From Trichostrongylus colubriformis (lineage: Eukaryota; Nematoda; Chromadorea; Rhabditida; Trichostrongylidae), in contig OZ022261.1 in the NCBI GenBank assembly GCA_963978905.1, forward strand, positions 16,849,582 through 16,913,581: DNA of 64,000 nucleotides, given 5' to 3'. The position numbers were made by a program, and so were the translations under genes. The first letter of the stretch is position 1. Every line of letters begins with the position of its first letter. Of this stretch, positions 1 to 10,875 are shown piece by piece. The notes under the pieces are model-generated. The model was not told the DNA's origin. It made no database searches and saw only the letters and a program-made list of their open reading frames with translations.

Positions 1-1100
1 TGTACGTTCAGTAATGGTATAGGACTTCAATTCAAAAACCCAAAAAACGTATAGGCCCCGAATAAGTTTGAAGCATTTTGCGATAGTTGTCACATCATTG
101 CTCACTGCTAACATGACAGGCGTTGCAATTCAGTCTATCCTGAAGCCACTAATTGTGAGTGGAAATTTAACTACAGCCTGGCAGGAACCAAAGACAAGAC
201 ACACGTTCCGCCCCAAGACGAAGAGATTTCGTAGAAGGGCAATGTTTCTAGGAAGAACTTTTGCACCAACGCACAAAAACACATGTACGATTATACACTA
301 CACAACAATCCCCATTATCGTGCCGTCTCAGCGAGGCAACAGCAGTAAAAGTGGAAGGCTATTCCAAAAAGGGTGTGCGCACTTATGACGGGAAATCGGT
401 CGCATTCGCAGGGCCATCAGTACGACTTGCCAAATCGATTGCTCTAGGGAGCCCGGCAGAGCGTGGCTGTGTCACCTCTGCACTTCCACCCATGCCAAAC
501 TGCCTACTGCACCCATGCCACCCTGCCACCTTCATTCATGCTACACTGCCTCGCTTGTAGGCTGCCATGCCCTGCCACTGGCACTCGCGCCCGTTGCGCC
601 GCTCGCCGCGGGCGCCCACGCGATTTTCCGTTATAAGTGCACACACTCGGCCAAAAACATCACTGCTGAGGCTCAAATCCAGTATCCATGGTCTACAGGG
701 GGCTACAGGGTTTGAAATATTTACTGGCATATTCAAGACTTTATTGGAAGAGATAGGACAGGGGTTGAATATTTTCTGTATCCTATTATATATAATCATT
801 TGTCTGTGCGTGTGTGTCCGTCTGTTTGTCACGAAATTCATATCTCGCGTCGCAGCAAAGCTGGGACCCTGAATTTTCGATATGATATAGGGGTAGTAAG
901 GGGATATCAGTGGTGAGGGACCAGAAGCGATAGCAACTGATAAGGAGCCCAAAAGGCGAATGGAGGAGAATTCATATCTCGCGTCGTAACAAAGCTGGGA
1001 CCCTGAACTTTGGATATGATATAGGGAGTGGTGAGGAGACCATAGCGGCGGTGATCCAAACTGATAACGGATTTACTCTGAAGTCGAGTCAATTTTGCAT
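1..1100. other. Intergenic repeat-derived stretch
   Basis: I see no convincing gene here. Bases about 385-625 are a diverged relative of the 240-bp MITE found intact at 5157 and 38531: they share the segment reading GCTGCCATGCCCTGCCACTG and its surroundings. Bases about 790-830 are rich in TGTGTG/TCTGTCTG. A block of about 60 bp that begins AATTCATATCTCGCGTCG occurs at 835 and again at 969, a 134-bp direct repeat. The open frames present are short, overlap on both strands and follow the repeats, so I treat them as chance. Confidence 0.5.
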
Positions 1101-1129
1101 GTGATCAGCTTGTTTTTCTTTTGTATGCC

Positions 1130-4100
1130 CACGACCACGGATCTCCTTCACCGAGGGACTTCTTTTGCTGAAGGATCTCGAGCCGTTAGGTGGCAAGGCT
1201 ACGTGGCGCGACCCCAGGTGGCGGATAGGGGGCTAATCGCTGACCAAAAGCCACCATGTACTTGCCCTGAGACGCAGATGGATCCAGGGGATGGACTCCC
1301 TGTTTCTGCTGCGCTGGGCTAATTTATACCCTCTGTATCCGTGCAAACGTTTCTTGCATACGTGTGGGGGCGTTCTGTATGGGGCAGTTGGTATACTGCA
1401 TTCGGTCCAGCCAAAAGCTTGCATTCTAACGACTGGGAGGTACATGGGAGGCGGTCCGGGTCGCCTCAACACATAAACCCCATGTCCACTTCGGGATAGC
1501 CTGGCTAACTACCCGGGGTATACCTAACCCCCACCACAGAGCCCGGCAAGCTACTCGTGGGTCTCCATCTTGCTGAAAACAGCAACAAAAATGGGCCTCA
1601 TTCCCCTGAACCTGAGGGAGCCCCCAATACGGCAGCGTTGGGTAGGACCGCTCGGGAGAGGCTGCTAGAATCTCAGGGCTACAACAGGCTGCCTAAATCG
1701 AGAAGGGCTAAGATGCGATCTGTACTTACAACGCACGAACTCTTGCATCGGAAGCGAGTATCGAAGATCTGATGATGCAAGCCAGGAAGATCAAGTACGA
1801 TCATCGGACTGACCGAGACGAGGAGGCATCGCCCGCTACACGCCGTGTACGAGAATGGTGAAGAACTGTTCCTCGGAACATGCGACAGGAGAGGCGTTGG
1901 CGGTGTGGGCGTTCTCGTCAACACGCACTTGGTCATGAACATCGAAAATCTGACAACCCGAATCGGACGTTTGCGATTGAAAAGATGCGGTTCAATCCCA
2001 GCTTTGACCATCTTCGTCGCCTACGCACCAACCTCAAGTTACGACGATTACGAGCTCGAAGCTTTTTATGTGGACTTGGAGAAGTTCTACAAGGAAGACC
2101 ACACCCTCTTCAAGGTCATCGTCGGCGACTTCAACACCAAGATCGGCCCTAGAAGAACGGACAATGAGTTTCACATCGGGACTCACGGAACGGAATGGAA
2201 TGAGCAGGGTGAAAGGCTGTCTGAGTTTATTATGTCGATCAACTCCATCCATGGTAACTCACAGTTCCAGAAGCCCTCGCATCTGCGATGGACATGGGAG
2301 TCACCCAGTGGACAATTCCATAATGAGATCGAACACGTCATCTTCAATAGAAGGTTTTGCCTGACCGACGTCGCTGTTGTTCCGAAGTTCTACACGGGAT
2401 CAGACAATCGACTCATCCGCGCAAAATTCCTCTTTTCGATACGTGGAGAGAGAGCCGCGAAATTTAAGGAGCGAAGACTCAAGACCGTCATCAACTGGGA
2501 ACACTTCGTTTCTCTCGCTGGTGTATGGGAGGATTCCGTTATCGAAAACAACGACAACGAGTACAACCGGCTCGTTGAGCATCTTCACGATTGTGCTAGG
2601 AGGGCAGAGAGTTTGAAAGTCACAAAGAGGCGTCCCTCTTCGGAAACTCTCGAGCTGATACGCCAACGTCGAGCCGCACGAGCCGCAGGCGATTATCAAC
2701 TGACGTCCGAACTTGCGAAGCGATGCAGAGAGGCGATAAAAGAAGATCTCAAGGAGAGAAGAGCAGCAGTGCTGGCTGAAGTAGCAGAGGCTGGGAGGAG
2801 CATTCGCAATGCCCGCCGAGGCTTCGCCAGTTATAAGACCAAAAGACCGGTCTCCGGTGTCTGAACGGTACACTTACTACTTCTAGAAGGGCAATGGAGA
2901 AGGTCATCTACGACTTCTACTCGGATCTCTTCGATAGCCATGTCCAACTGCATAGGAGCAATCTGAAGCAGGATGGATATGTCGTACCATCAGTTCTCCC
3001 TTGCGAAATCCGACTCGCCATTTCGTCGGTGAAGATTGGTACAGCACCCGGCCCGGACAGGATCAGACCGGAACATCTGAAGTATCTTCCGCCAGTTATC
3101 GTCAAAACACTGGCCCGACTCTTCACACGCTACCTGTCGGAATGCAAGGTACCCACATCGTGGAAAACTAGCACCACTGTGTTGCTGTATAAGAAGGGAG
3201 ATCCACACGACATCGGCAATTATCGTCCAATCTGCCTGCTGTCTGTAGTCTACAAGCTCTTCACTCGTGTCATCTTGAATAGGATCGGTAGAACTTTAAA
3301 CGAAGGACAGCCATGCGAGCAAGCAGGATTTCGGAGAGGATTCAGTACAGCCGATCACATCCACACGGTCACTAGACTCGTCGAAGTATCGCGAGAGTAC
3401 AAGATGCCGTTATGTCTCACATTCATCAATTTGAAGAAAGCCTTCGACTCCGTTGAGACAGAAGCGGTTATCAAAGCCCTGGGAAACCAGGGTGCGTCTA
3501 CTCAGTATATAAGAGTATTTCGTGAGCTCTACAGCAACTTCACGACCAGGATCTCGCCATTCTACAAGGAAGTCATCATCGACGTGAAGAGAGGGGTTCG
3601 ACAAGGCGACACTATCTCGCCTAAACTATTCAGCGCCGCTCTTGAGAACGTCATGCGTCAACTGGAATGGGAAGGAATGGGAGTGAAAGTCGATGGCCGG
3701 CATCTACACCACCTCCGCTTCGCTGACGACATTGTGCTAATAACACCGACAATCCAGCAAGCGGAACGGATGCTAGCCGATTTCGACTGCGAGTGTGGAA
3801 AGATCGGTCTACAGCTGAACCTGACGAAGACGAGTTCATGAGAAACAGATTGGTACCTGACGCCCCATTCACGCTCAACGGAACGAACGTCACCGAATGC
3901 TTCAGCAATGTGTACCTAGGTCGGGAAGTCAATATGATGAACGACTTAGCACCAGAGCTGAGCAGGAGGAAAAGAGCGGCATGGGGAGCCTTCAAGACCA
4001 TCGAGGTAGTAGTGAAGAAGACGAAGAACATCCGGCTTCGCGCCCATCTCTTCGATTCCGCTGTCCTTCCTGCCCTAACATACGCCTCAGAGACCTGGAC

Positions 4101-4547
4101 TCTACGTAAGCAGGAGGAGCATGCGGTCGGCGTCATCCAACGCGCCATCGAGAGGACGATGCTCGGAGTATCATGATACACGCGAGTGCAGAGGGGAATC
4201 CGTAGTTCCGAACTCCGTCGTCGATCAAAGATCAGGGACGCCGTCGTATTTGCCAAGGAATCGAAGATTAGATGGGCCGGACACGTCATGCGATATCGTG
4301 ATGACCGTTGGACCAGAGCGGTTACCGACTGGATCCCTCGGGACGTCAAACGAACACCTGGACGACTGCCGGCCCGATGGTCAGACTTCTTCACGAAAGC
4401 TCTGCGCGGAAGGAACAAGACGCTACGTGTCCCTGGGGCCAGAAACGTTCACTGGACTGCTTTGGCTCGCGACAGGGATGAATGGAGACGTTGCTGGCGC
4501 CCGCTCGAGGCTCTCGATGAACAGCGGGACGACAGGTGATACAGGTG
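1130..4547 (+). mobile_element. Degenerate RTE-clade non-LTR retrotransposon
   Basis: This is a LINE of the RTE clade with one ORF coding for an apurinic-type endonuclease followed by a reverse transcriptase. The protein pieces read in order along the plus strand but lie in different frames: about 1700-1770, 1845-2861, 2894-3838, 3793-4173 and 4186-4536. The element ends just after the ORF in two tandem CAGGTGAT-type units (4535-4547), as expected for RTE tails, and directly abuts the fold-back element at 4548. The 5' boundary is not sharp; 1130 is my estimate, and about 1150-1700 would be 5' UTR. Several frameshifts and lost catalytic residues make it a dead copy. Confidence 0.85.
1700..4539 (+). 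pseudogene. RTE endonuclease/reverse transcriptase ORF, broken
   Basis: The longest piece (1845-2861) carries the endonuclease, with the motif VGDFNTKIG and, at residue 188 of that frame (2406-2408), SDN where the family has SDH, so the catalytic His is replaced. After a break near 2862-2893 the RT domain begins: APGPDRIRPEHLKYLP, NYRPICLLSVVYKLF, QAGFRRGFST, GVRQGDTISPKLFSA and an intact FADDIVLITP box. In motif A the usual FIDLKKAFDS reads FINLKKAFDS; the Asn codon is 3428-3430, so the first catalytic Asp is lost. Frameshifts near 3835 and a stop near 4174 separate the C-terminal parts, which end in [18 protein letters not shown] with a stop at 4537-4539. Family knowledge: these proteins nick target DNA and copy the element RNA in place. 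This copy cannot do so. Confidence 0.85.
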
Positions 4548-5524
4548 ATGCCAACACGAGGTTAGTTGTGGAACCTTTATTGGCCTAACGTTTCGACCTT
4601 TTCGTCTCACCAGACTCACCCAAGATTCCACCAGCGGAGCGGCAGCTCACGCCTCAGTCACATGTGTCAGTAAGGGCGAATGAGTCTTACTTGACTCGAT
4701 GTTCCTTATACGGCAGAAACTACAGTCGCGCACGTCGCCTTTACTGTAATTCGCACTGTGATACGAGAGGCAAGAGTTCATTGCTGATAGAAAGACACTC
4801 GTTTCGGTTATTCATTTGTGGTTTCCTTGTGGAAATCCAGAATGATTCTAACACTTTACGTGACGAAACTTCCGTCTCGCACGCCAAAATAGAGCCCGAA
4901 ACGAGTGTCTTTCTATCAGCAATGAATTCTTGCCTTTCGTACCACAGTGCGAGTTACAGTAAAGGCGACGTGCGCGGCTGTAGTTTCTGCCGTATAAGGA
5001 ACATCGAGTCAAGTAAGACTCATTCGCCCTTACTGACACATGTGATTGAGGCGTGAGCTGCTGCTCCGCTGGTGGAATCTTGCGTGAGTCTGTTGTTTCA
5101 TTACCAGGTTGTCCGAGAGCGTTCTCGAAACGATGCCGGAAACGCTAGACGGGAGGGGGTGGGGCCACGAGGTCGAATTTCCGCTTCGCGGCGTTTCAGT
5201 CGCAGCGCCCCCGTAGGACTCGCCCTATCGAGCCCTTGATCGACCGGCCGAGCGTGACTGCGTCACGTTTACGCTTTCCACTCATGCCACACTGCCTTGT
5301 CTGAAGGCTGCCATGCCCTGCCACTGAAACTCGCACCCGCCGTGCCGCTCATCGCGCGCGGCCGCGCGGAAATTCGACCTCGTGGACCCCACCCGAGGGG
5401 AGGAGGCGCTTGTTCGGATAATTTGCAAATCAAGAGCTTCGAGCCATCTTCAGGCCTCTGAAGAAGACGAGAAGGTCGAAGTGTTAGGTCAATAAAGGTT
5501 CCACAACTAACCTCGTGTTGGCAT
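4548..5524. mobile_element. Fold-back TIR element with nested MITE
   Basis: The ends form inverted repeats of about 60 bp: the left end starts ATGCCAACACGAGGTTAGTT and the right end is its complement, finishing at 5524. Next to the left arm lies a second, larger palindrome (4611-5089, arms about 235 bp, centre near 4850), so the left half folds back completely. A separate 238-bp MITE sits at 5157-5394. I see no transposase. The element begins exactly where the RTE tail stops. No target duplication is clear. The tips include a TCGAAACGTTAGGCCAATAA-like block of the kind I associate with Penelope-like element ends, which is recall only. Confidence 0.7.
5157..5394. mobile_element. 238-bp MITE with 9-bp target duplication, copy A
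   Basis: The termini are inverted repeats (left GGGTGGGGCCACGAGGTCG; right CGACCTCGTGGACCCCACCC). The flanks are GACGGGAGG on the left (5148-5156) and GAGGGGAGG on the right (5395-5403), a 9-bp target duplication with one mismatch. A second copy at 38531 has a perfect 9-bp duplication. Nine-base duplications are typical of Mutator-like elements, so I infer a non-autonomous MULE. It is nested in the fold-back element at 4548-5524. Confidence 0.75.
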
Positions 5525-6453
5525 ACAAAAGAAAAACAATCGACAACTATGCCGAGGTTTCAACAAGGGAGAACATGGGAACCATGTGATCAGCATTTCT
5601 TTTGAGGTCAGTTAACAATCTCAAAAGACACAGTCACAAGTATTAAATAACTTTTTGAGAGGTGAGCAAAATGATACAACCTCGAAGTCTTAAATAATGC
5701 CCACAATTATGTCAAGATGTTACTAGGTGCATCTTCAATCAGACGTATAGTCATGATGTGTTCTCTTCCGCTACCTATAGGGTTGGATAAAGTGAAGTCT
5801 ACATATGCGGGAGGTACGCGCTTATCCCACCTTCTCAGTGTGCGCCGAACAATTGCCACATATCACCCGAGCGCTCATTTCCAGTATCCATATCAGTAAT
5901 AACCGCTGACGTATGTAAAGAGTGCGTAAAACGCATCCATAAAAAAAAGAAGTTTTGGAGCAGCCCGGCTAAGCCGGGCCCTTCTATGAAGGAGGAGCGC
6001 CCGGCGAGAGCCGGCCAATCCAACTGGTACTGTTATAATCACTTAATACATATATCAGCTCCAAGAGACTGTTTACTTCGGCAGGTAGCCAAAGCTCTGG
6101 AGAAAATATGTTCAAGATACCTCTCTTTGCAGACGTGCTGAGGAACATGCTGGTACACAAAAAAATCCGTCCTCATCCCAGTAGCAAATTTTATCGCATC
6201 AAAAACATGCACACGGAACACCTCCGTCTTTCAGGGCAGCCTCTTCCAAATATCACATTAACTATAGAGAGCCTTTTAGAAAGGAAGATGATAATAATCC
6301 GTGAATTAAGCGGCTATCTCTCTAAATTAACAGTTAGGATAAACAATTCGATTTTTGCACGTTATCATTTGATCATGGTAAATCATTCCTGCATGTTGCA
6401 TAATCATTCCTATATCAAGGGTGAGTAGTAAGCGCGTACAGAAGAACGCCCTA
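5525..6453. other. Intergenic, no gene seen
   Basis: Moderately AT-rich sequence without a supported coding region or RNA gene. A small hairpin of the form CCCGGCTAAGCCGGG lies near 5965. Short frames here lack splice context or any recognisable motif. Confidence 0.4.
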
Positions 6454-7685
6454 ACAAGGAAAGCCCATCAGGTCATGGTGAGCTTTTTCGAAACGGTTTT
6501 TTGCATTCTATAGGGTCACATGCATGAAGCAAGAAACCGGTCTCAAATTCGGCTAAATGGATTTGGGGGGGGGGGGGGTTCAGAAAATGAGTGACAAAAG
6601 TCGTTTAGAAAGGAACTATTCTGACAGGGTCGCTACAATGCTTTCCAGCTGCGGTGTTCAGTATATGCATGTCTGAAGACTGTCTTCAAACATACGCCAA
6701 AACTACTGTGAGCTGGTTCAAAAATGTAGAATCACTTATAATAATTGCTGAACGAAGCAAAAGAAACTCATAGGGGATGCACAGATATCTGTGCTTGAAG
6801 TGGTTGGATGGCTGAATGGGTAGGGGAATGGACTGCCATTGGCACGATGGAGGGGTGTTTGTGGTTCAAGTCCTCTCGACGTGTCAGCTCTTGCATTTTC
6901 TTAATTCTCTTTGTCCAGCGCTATACCATTTGCGGCCATGCAAAATGACTGCAATTTTCGTTGCTGGTGCACCAAAGTGACCTCTCAGAAGCTTCCAGTG
7001 GTTAACGTTTTTGGACCCTTCGGTGACCCTAGCACGCGTGCCAGGCGTTTTCCTTCGAAACTAGTGTGATCTCCGGCTCAGGAGACTCAATTAGCCCTAG
7101 TTACAAAATACCATCCAAATTGAGATTTTGACCCAAACTAGAGGCAGTGGGGTGTAGATAGGCACACAGCCACTGCTCTACTTGTGCAAACGAACAACTA
7201 GGAGCATTGCTTAGATTCAATGGAACATGTGTAGAATCAACGCATCCCAAGTCCCAATTTTCCTAGTTTGGGTCCAAATCACGATTATGCTGAAAACTTG
7301 TTACCTAGGGTGGTTCGACCTCCTGAGCATGAATATCACACGTACTTTGCGGGAAAACGCCTAGTTCCCCTGTTATGAGCGTTGGCAGGTCCAAACCAAT
7401 CATTCGCTTAGTACGCAAAAATATTGAAGATAGCGGTTCCCTGGTAGAATAAAAATTGATTTTGCACATATTTTGCACGTATGGTCTTATATGAGCACAA
7501 ATGGATAAAACTAGAAAAATGCAAAAATTTGTCCTCAGCGGGGATCAAATCATCAACCATTTTCTGGGCTCCCCAGAACCACTTAGTCGAACTTGAGGGC
7601 GGTTTTTTGGTTCATGTATGTGACCCTATAAAAAGCAAAAAACCCTTTTGAAAAAGCTTACCATGAACTGATGGGCTTTCCTTGT
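6454..7685 (-). mobile_element. TIR DNA element with internal tRNA-like sequence, copy 1
   Basis: The element is 1,232 bp and bounded by inverted repeats beginning ACAAGGAAAGCCCATCAG, flanked by TA on both sides, which fits a Tc1/mariner-type TA duplication. The inverted repeat extends more loosely for over 100 bp: both ends carry a GTTTTTTGCATTCTATAGGG-like block. Internal shorter inverted repeats occur near 7050-7320. No transposase is visible, so it is non-autonomous. A tRNA-like sequence lies at 6801-6880. A second copy lies at 31760 in the opposite orientation and a third, older one at 55427. The poly-G run near 6567 is a simple-sequence expansion inside the left arm. The strand given is relative to copy 2. 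Confidence 0.75.
6801..6880 (+). other. tRNA-like (class II) sequence inside transposon
   Basis: An A-box-like TGGCTGAATGGG (6809-6820) is followed 43 bases later by GGTTCAAGTCC (6863-6873), a good B box. A box of the TGGCYGARTGG form is typical of Leu/Ser tRNAs, which have a long variable arm. The acceptor and anticodon stems do not pair well, so I take it as a tRNA-derived pseudogene that may keep an RNA polymerase III promoter. The two other copies of the element carry the same feature. Confidence 0.5.
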
Positions 7686-8137
7686 TAGAAGCCGCTCCCT
7701 ATTTCAAGAAAGCCGACACTCGCCATCGATTTGGTCACGGAGCAGCAGGGCAACTATTAGGATGAACCAGGAGTTTACTGTTTGGATCCTCCTTTAGCAC
7801 AAAGTTCTCATTTCTCACCTACAAACCCTGACCAATACTTGTCCTCTAATTTTTGTTAATCCTCCGTCAAACATTCAACACACATTAAAACTCTAGAAAC
7901 TAAAGAACTGTTTCGCAGGAGCATCAAAAAGACGAAACTGTAATGGACCCCAACTTCATGAACCTTCTGCCAGAAAAGAGCTTGAGACCAAATTTCCTAT
8001 TTTTCTTACGACAACAGCATTTCTTGAAGCTTTGTGAATTAAAGCTATCACAGGGGTTTTGAGTTATAGGGAAAACCCAACCGCGGATGGGATTCGATCA
8101 CGTATGTATTTACATAAGCTTTCAAAGCAATATATTA
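7686..8137. other. Intergenic, no gene seen
   Basis: A stretch of about 450 bp between two transposons. I see no coding region, RNA gene or clear repeat in it. A TTA trinucleotide at 8135-8137 is the left target duplication of the next MITE. Confidence 0.4.
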
Positions 8138-8498
8138 GGCCGAGGTCACAATTTGCGCATTGACGCTGGCACCGCCCGCACCGGCGTCCATCATTTGCCT
8201 GCCGCCGTCAACGGCGGCACTCGGTGGCGCGCTCCAGCTGCAAAATGCATGACCCAATCACACCACAGTATGGTGATTGTGACCGCTTCGAATCTTGGCA
8301 TGGTGCCAAGGTACGAAGTGGCAACGATCACCACATTGGCACAGGGCCAAAATTAGAAGCAGCCACGATCAACACACTGTAGTGTGATTGGGCCAAGAAT
8401 TTTGTAAGCGGAGCGCGCCACCGTGCGCCGCCGTTAACAGCGGCAGCCACATGGTTGACGCCGGTGCCGGCGTCAATGCGGAAAGTATGAGCGCGGCC
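8138..8498. mobile_element. Palindromic Tourist-like MITE, TTA duplication
   Basis: This 361-bp element folds back on itself. It starts GGCCGAGGTCACAATTTGCG, ends GTATGAGCGCGGCC, and is flanked by TTA at 8135-8137 and 8499-8501. The GC-rich arms carry runs of GCCGCCG, and the middle contains paired CACTACAGTATGGTGATTGT-type blocks shared with the copies at 14160, 16486, 26891 and 30163. A 3-bp TTA duplication with GG/CC ends is typical of PIF/Harbinger-derived Tourist MITEs, which is my family inference. It codes for nothing. Confidence 0.75.
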
Positions 8499-8501
8499 TT
8501 A

Positions 8502-10661
8502 TACCGATGCACTTACGACAGCCCACGCGCGTTCCCTCTATGTTTAGCGGGTGTATCAGTCAGTTACGTAAGGTAATCATAAATTTGAAAAGCTAATAGT
8601 ACGTCTGACCTTGATTGTATGATAGATTAGAACAATGCCTGTAAAGCAAATAAATGTGCGGGCTTGATTGTCATCTAAATTACAGGATAGAAAGAACTCG
8701 AATACATGAGTGGTGGTAGTTCAATTCCTTTACATGAATTATTCTAATGGAGAAGTTATAACCCTCTTTGACAGTTTCTTCTCCTTCACCTTCGCGTGTT
8801 TCCAATGTGGTCATTTGTTTGTCTATGAGAATAGCCTCTGAGAGCCTACTTGAAGGTCGTTTGATCACTAAATGAAACAAGCAGTTTTATGCACAGCTCG
8901 CTTTTCGATTCTGTTTGAGACATATGCAGAAGCAAAAAGAAAATAGAAACATCTGCAAATAAAACGCACCCGGTTTCGTGTCCGTGTGCCAGTTCATTGT
9001 GCAATGGCAACCTTCGAAATTATAGCCACACTCAACATACACCTGAAACCATTAAGCTTCACTGCTCGGGTCAGTAACATCTCCGTTCTCGATTCAACGT
9101 AAAGATGTAAGGTTAACCGATCGTTATCTCTAGTTTCCGCAATGATGACTTGCCCCTGAAGGCATCCTTCGTTATGGATATGCTCACTTCATCGTATAAC
9201 GTCGGCTGATGACCCTAGCAGAATAAAATGTATTGACTTCAATACAGCATTCAGGCCTAGCAGATCGAGTTGAAGTAAAATGAGGAGCCAATATAGGCCG
9301 TAGGCCCCGCTCATTTCACAGGCCCTACCTCAACGTTAGAATCAGAAACGGCGGGGCACTATCCTCTGGAAATTAGCAGCATTTGAAATCAGTTGAATTA
9401 ATGTATTCAGATTGAAGTCGCACCGTGGGAAGGGTTTCACCGAGCCACATGGACATAATAGTATTAAATCCGATAGGTCGACTTATAAGCCGATTACCCA
9501 ATCTTTCAAATTTCAGAGACTGTTCCACCCTTAGAACAATGGTTTTCGTGCCACTACAGGCTTTCCTATAATTTCGTACCACTTTTAGGTCTGCTCGAGT
9601 AATTTCCAGGCTCCCTATTCCAACGGATGCAAAATATCCAATGTTGCAGCACCGGAAGTGGAAACATTTCAAATCACACAATCGGCTAAAGAAAATAGAT
9701 ATGTATAGTAATGGATATAACTCTAAAGTCTAGGAGTGCGAAGAACCGACAAGGAGGTCATCAGATCGATAAGCATTGCAGAGCAGATCAGCGAGAATGC
9801 TGTGGAAGAAGACTGACAACTCGAGTTTTTTGTGACGTTTGAGCGAAATTTTTGTACTCTGAGCGTTACACACGTAGCGATAGAGCCAACGTAGATGTGA
9901 AGTGAGGAGTTCGTCACGTCCGAGATAGCACAACGACAGCTTGCACCTTGAAGAGCGCTTCTCGGATATAAACTTTTGTCATTTGATGTAGTGGTGCAAA
10001 TGTCACAGCTGGCTGCGGAAGTACATCTTCCACTGCTATCGCTTCTCAACACATTCACGACCGTGTCAGCAACAGTTGACTGACAGTGCGGCCTGCCACC
10101 AGCGTACCGGTCCGGACGCGACAATTTTCGAAAACAGGCACGGTCGTGAACAAGTAGCAGTTTCGGAGCTCCTGACAGGGCGTGACCTACGGAATTGAGT
10201 GAGACTGTATCAAACTCTCTTACTCCGCCACATAGTCTCACTCTTGCCACGCACTCTCCCTCTCGCCACTCACCCATGTCCGTAGGCCACGCCCTGCCAG
10301 GTGCTTCGAAATGGAATAGAACCCCCTACGGTGGTTGTGAAAACGACGACAATGAGAACTCTTCATTTTTTAGTTCACATTCAGAGATGTGCAGAAAGCG
10401 GAAAACAATCCTTTAAACATGATTGCTTTCTGTACGTAGATCTTGCTCAAGGAAAATAATATTTCAGGGCTTACAGTACTTCGCTTTTGCCCAAATGAGA
10501 GGAAGACAGCAATAGAATGGAAATCTCTGAGTTTGCATTTCGTGAGAGAGCGTAGAGGACTCTTCCACCAATAGCAATCTAGCTCAACATCCATTCCATC
10601 GAACGCCCAATCACTATGAATTATATATAGAGCCATTTCGAGGAATGGTACCGAGATAGTA
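8502..10661. other. Intergenic with weak minus-strand open frames
   Basis: No gene can be established. Four minus-strand frames are slightly more protein-like than background: 8680-8880, 9373-9681, 9723-10277 and the segment about 10480-10610, which is followed on its strand by a GTAAGC donor. They are not joined by a consistent phase that I could verify, and none has a motif I recognise. A short inverted repeat (GGGCGTGACCTACGGAATTG near 10180 against its partner near 10290) overlaps the 5' end of the 184-codon frame, which argues that this frame is repeat-derived. Confidence 0.3.
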
Positions 10662-10875
10662 TTGGGTTGGTGCATAATCGACGTGGTTTTCTTTCAACAA
10701 ACTTACTTAGCAAAAGCAGTGATGACATTTAGCAAAAACGTATTCAAATGGTCGTTCGGAAGCGTTTTCACCATCGCAATCATAAACTGGTTCCAAACTG
10801 TAGTCGCCAGAATGTTAATTTCCGCTTCAAAAAAATGCAGCTTTGAAAAGCCTCATTAATTATGCACTAATCTAA
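10662..10875. mobile_element. Mariner-derived MITE
   Basis: The element is 214 bp. It starts TTGGGTTGGTGCATAATCGA, ends TTATGCACTAATCTAA and is flanked by TA on both sides (10660-10661, 10876-10877). The terminal sequence TTRGGTTGGTGCATAATT is the classic mariner inverted repeat. The interior is too short for transposase and shows none, so it depended on an enzyme supplied elsewhere. Confidence 0.85.

Noticed and set aside
8080..8110. B-box-like GATCGAATCCC on the minus strand
   Set aside because: There is no A box at tRNA spacing and no stem pairing around it.
9723..10277. 184-codon minus-strand frame with many Cys and Ser
   Set aside because: Its N-terminal part lies on a short inverted repeat, no motif or splice context is seen, and neighbouring frames do not connect.
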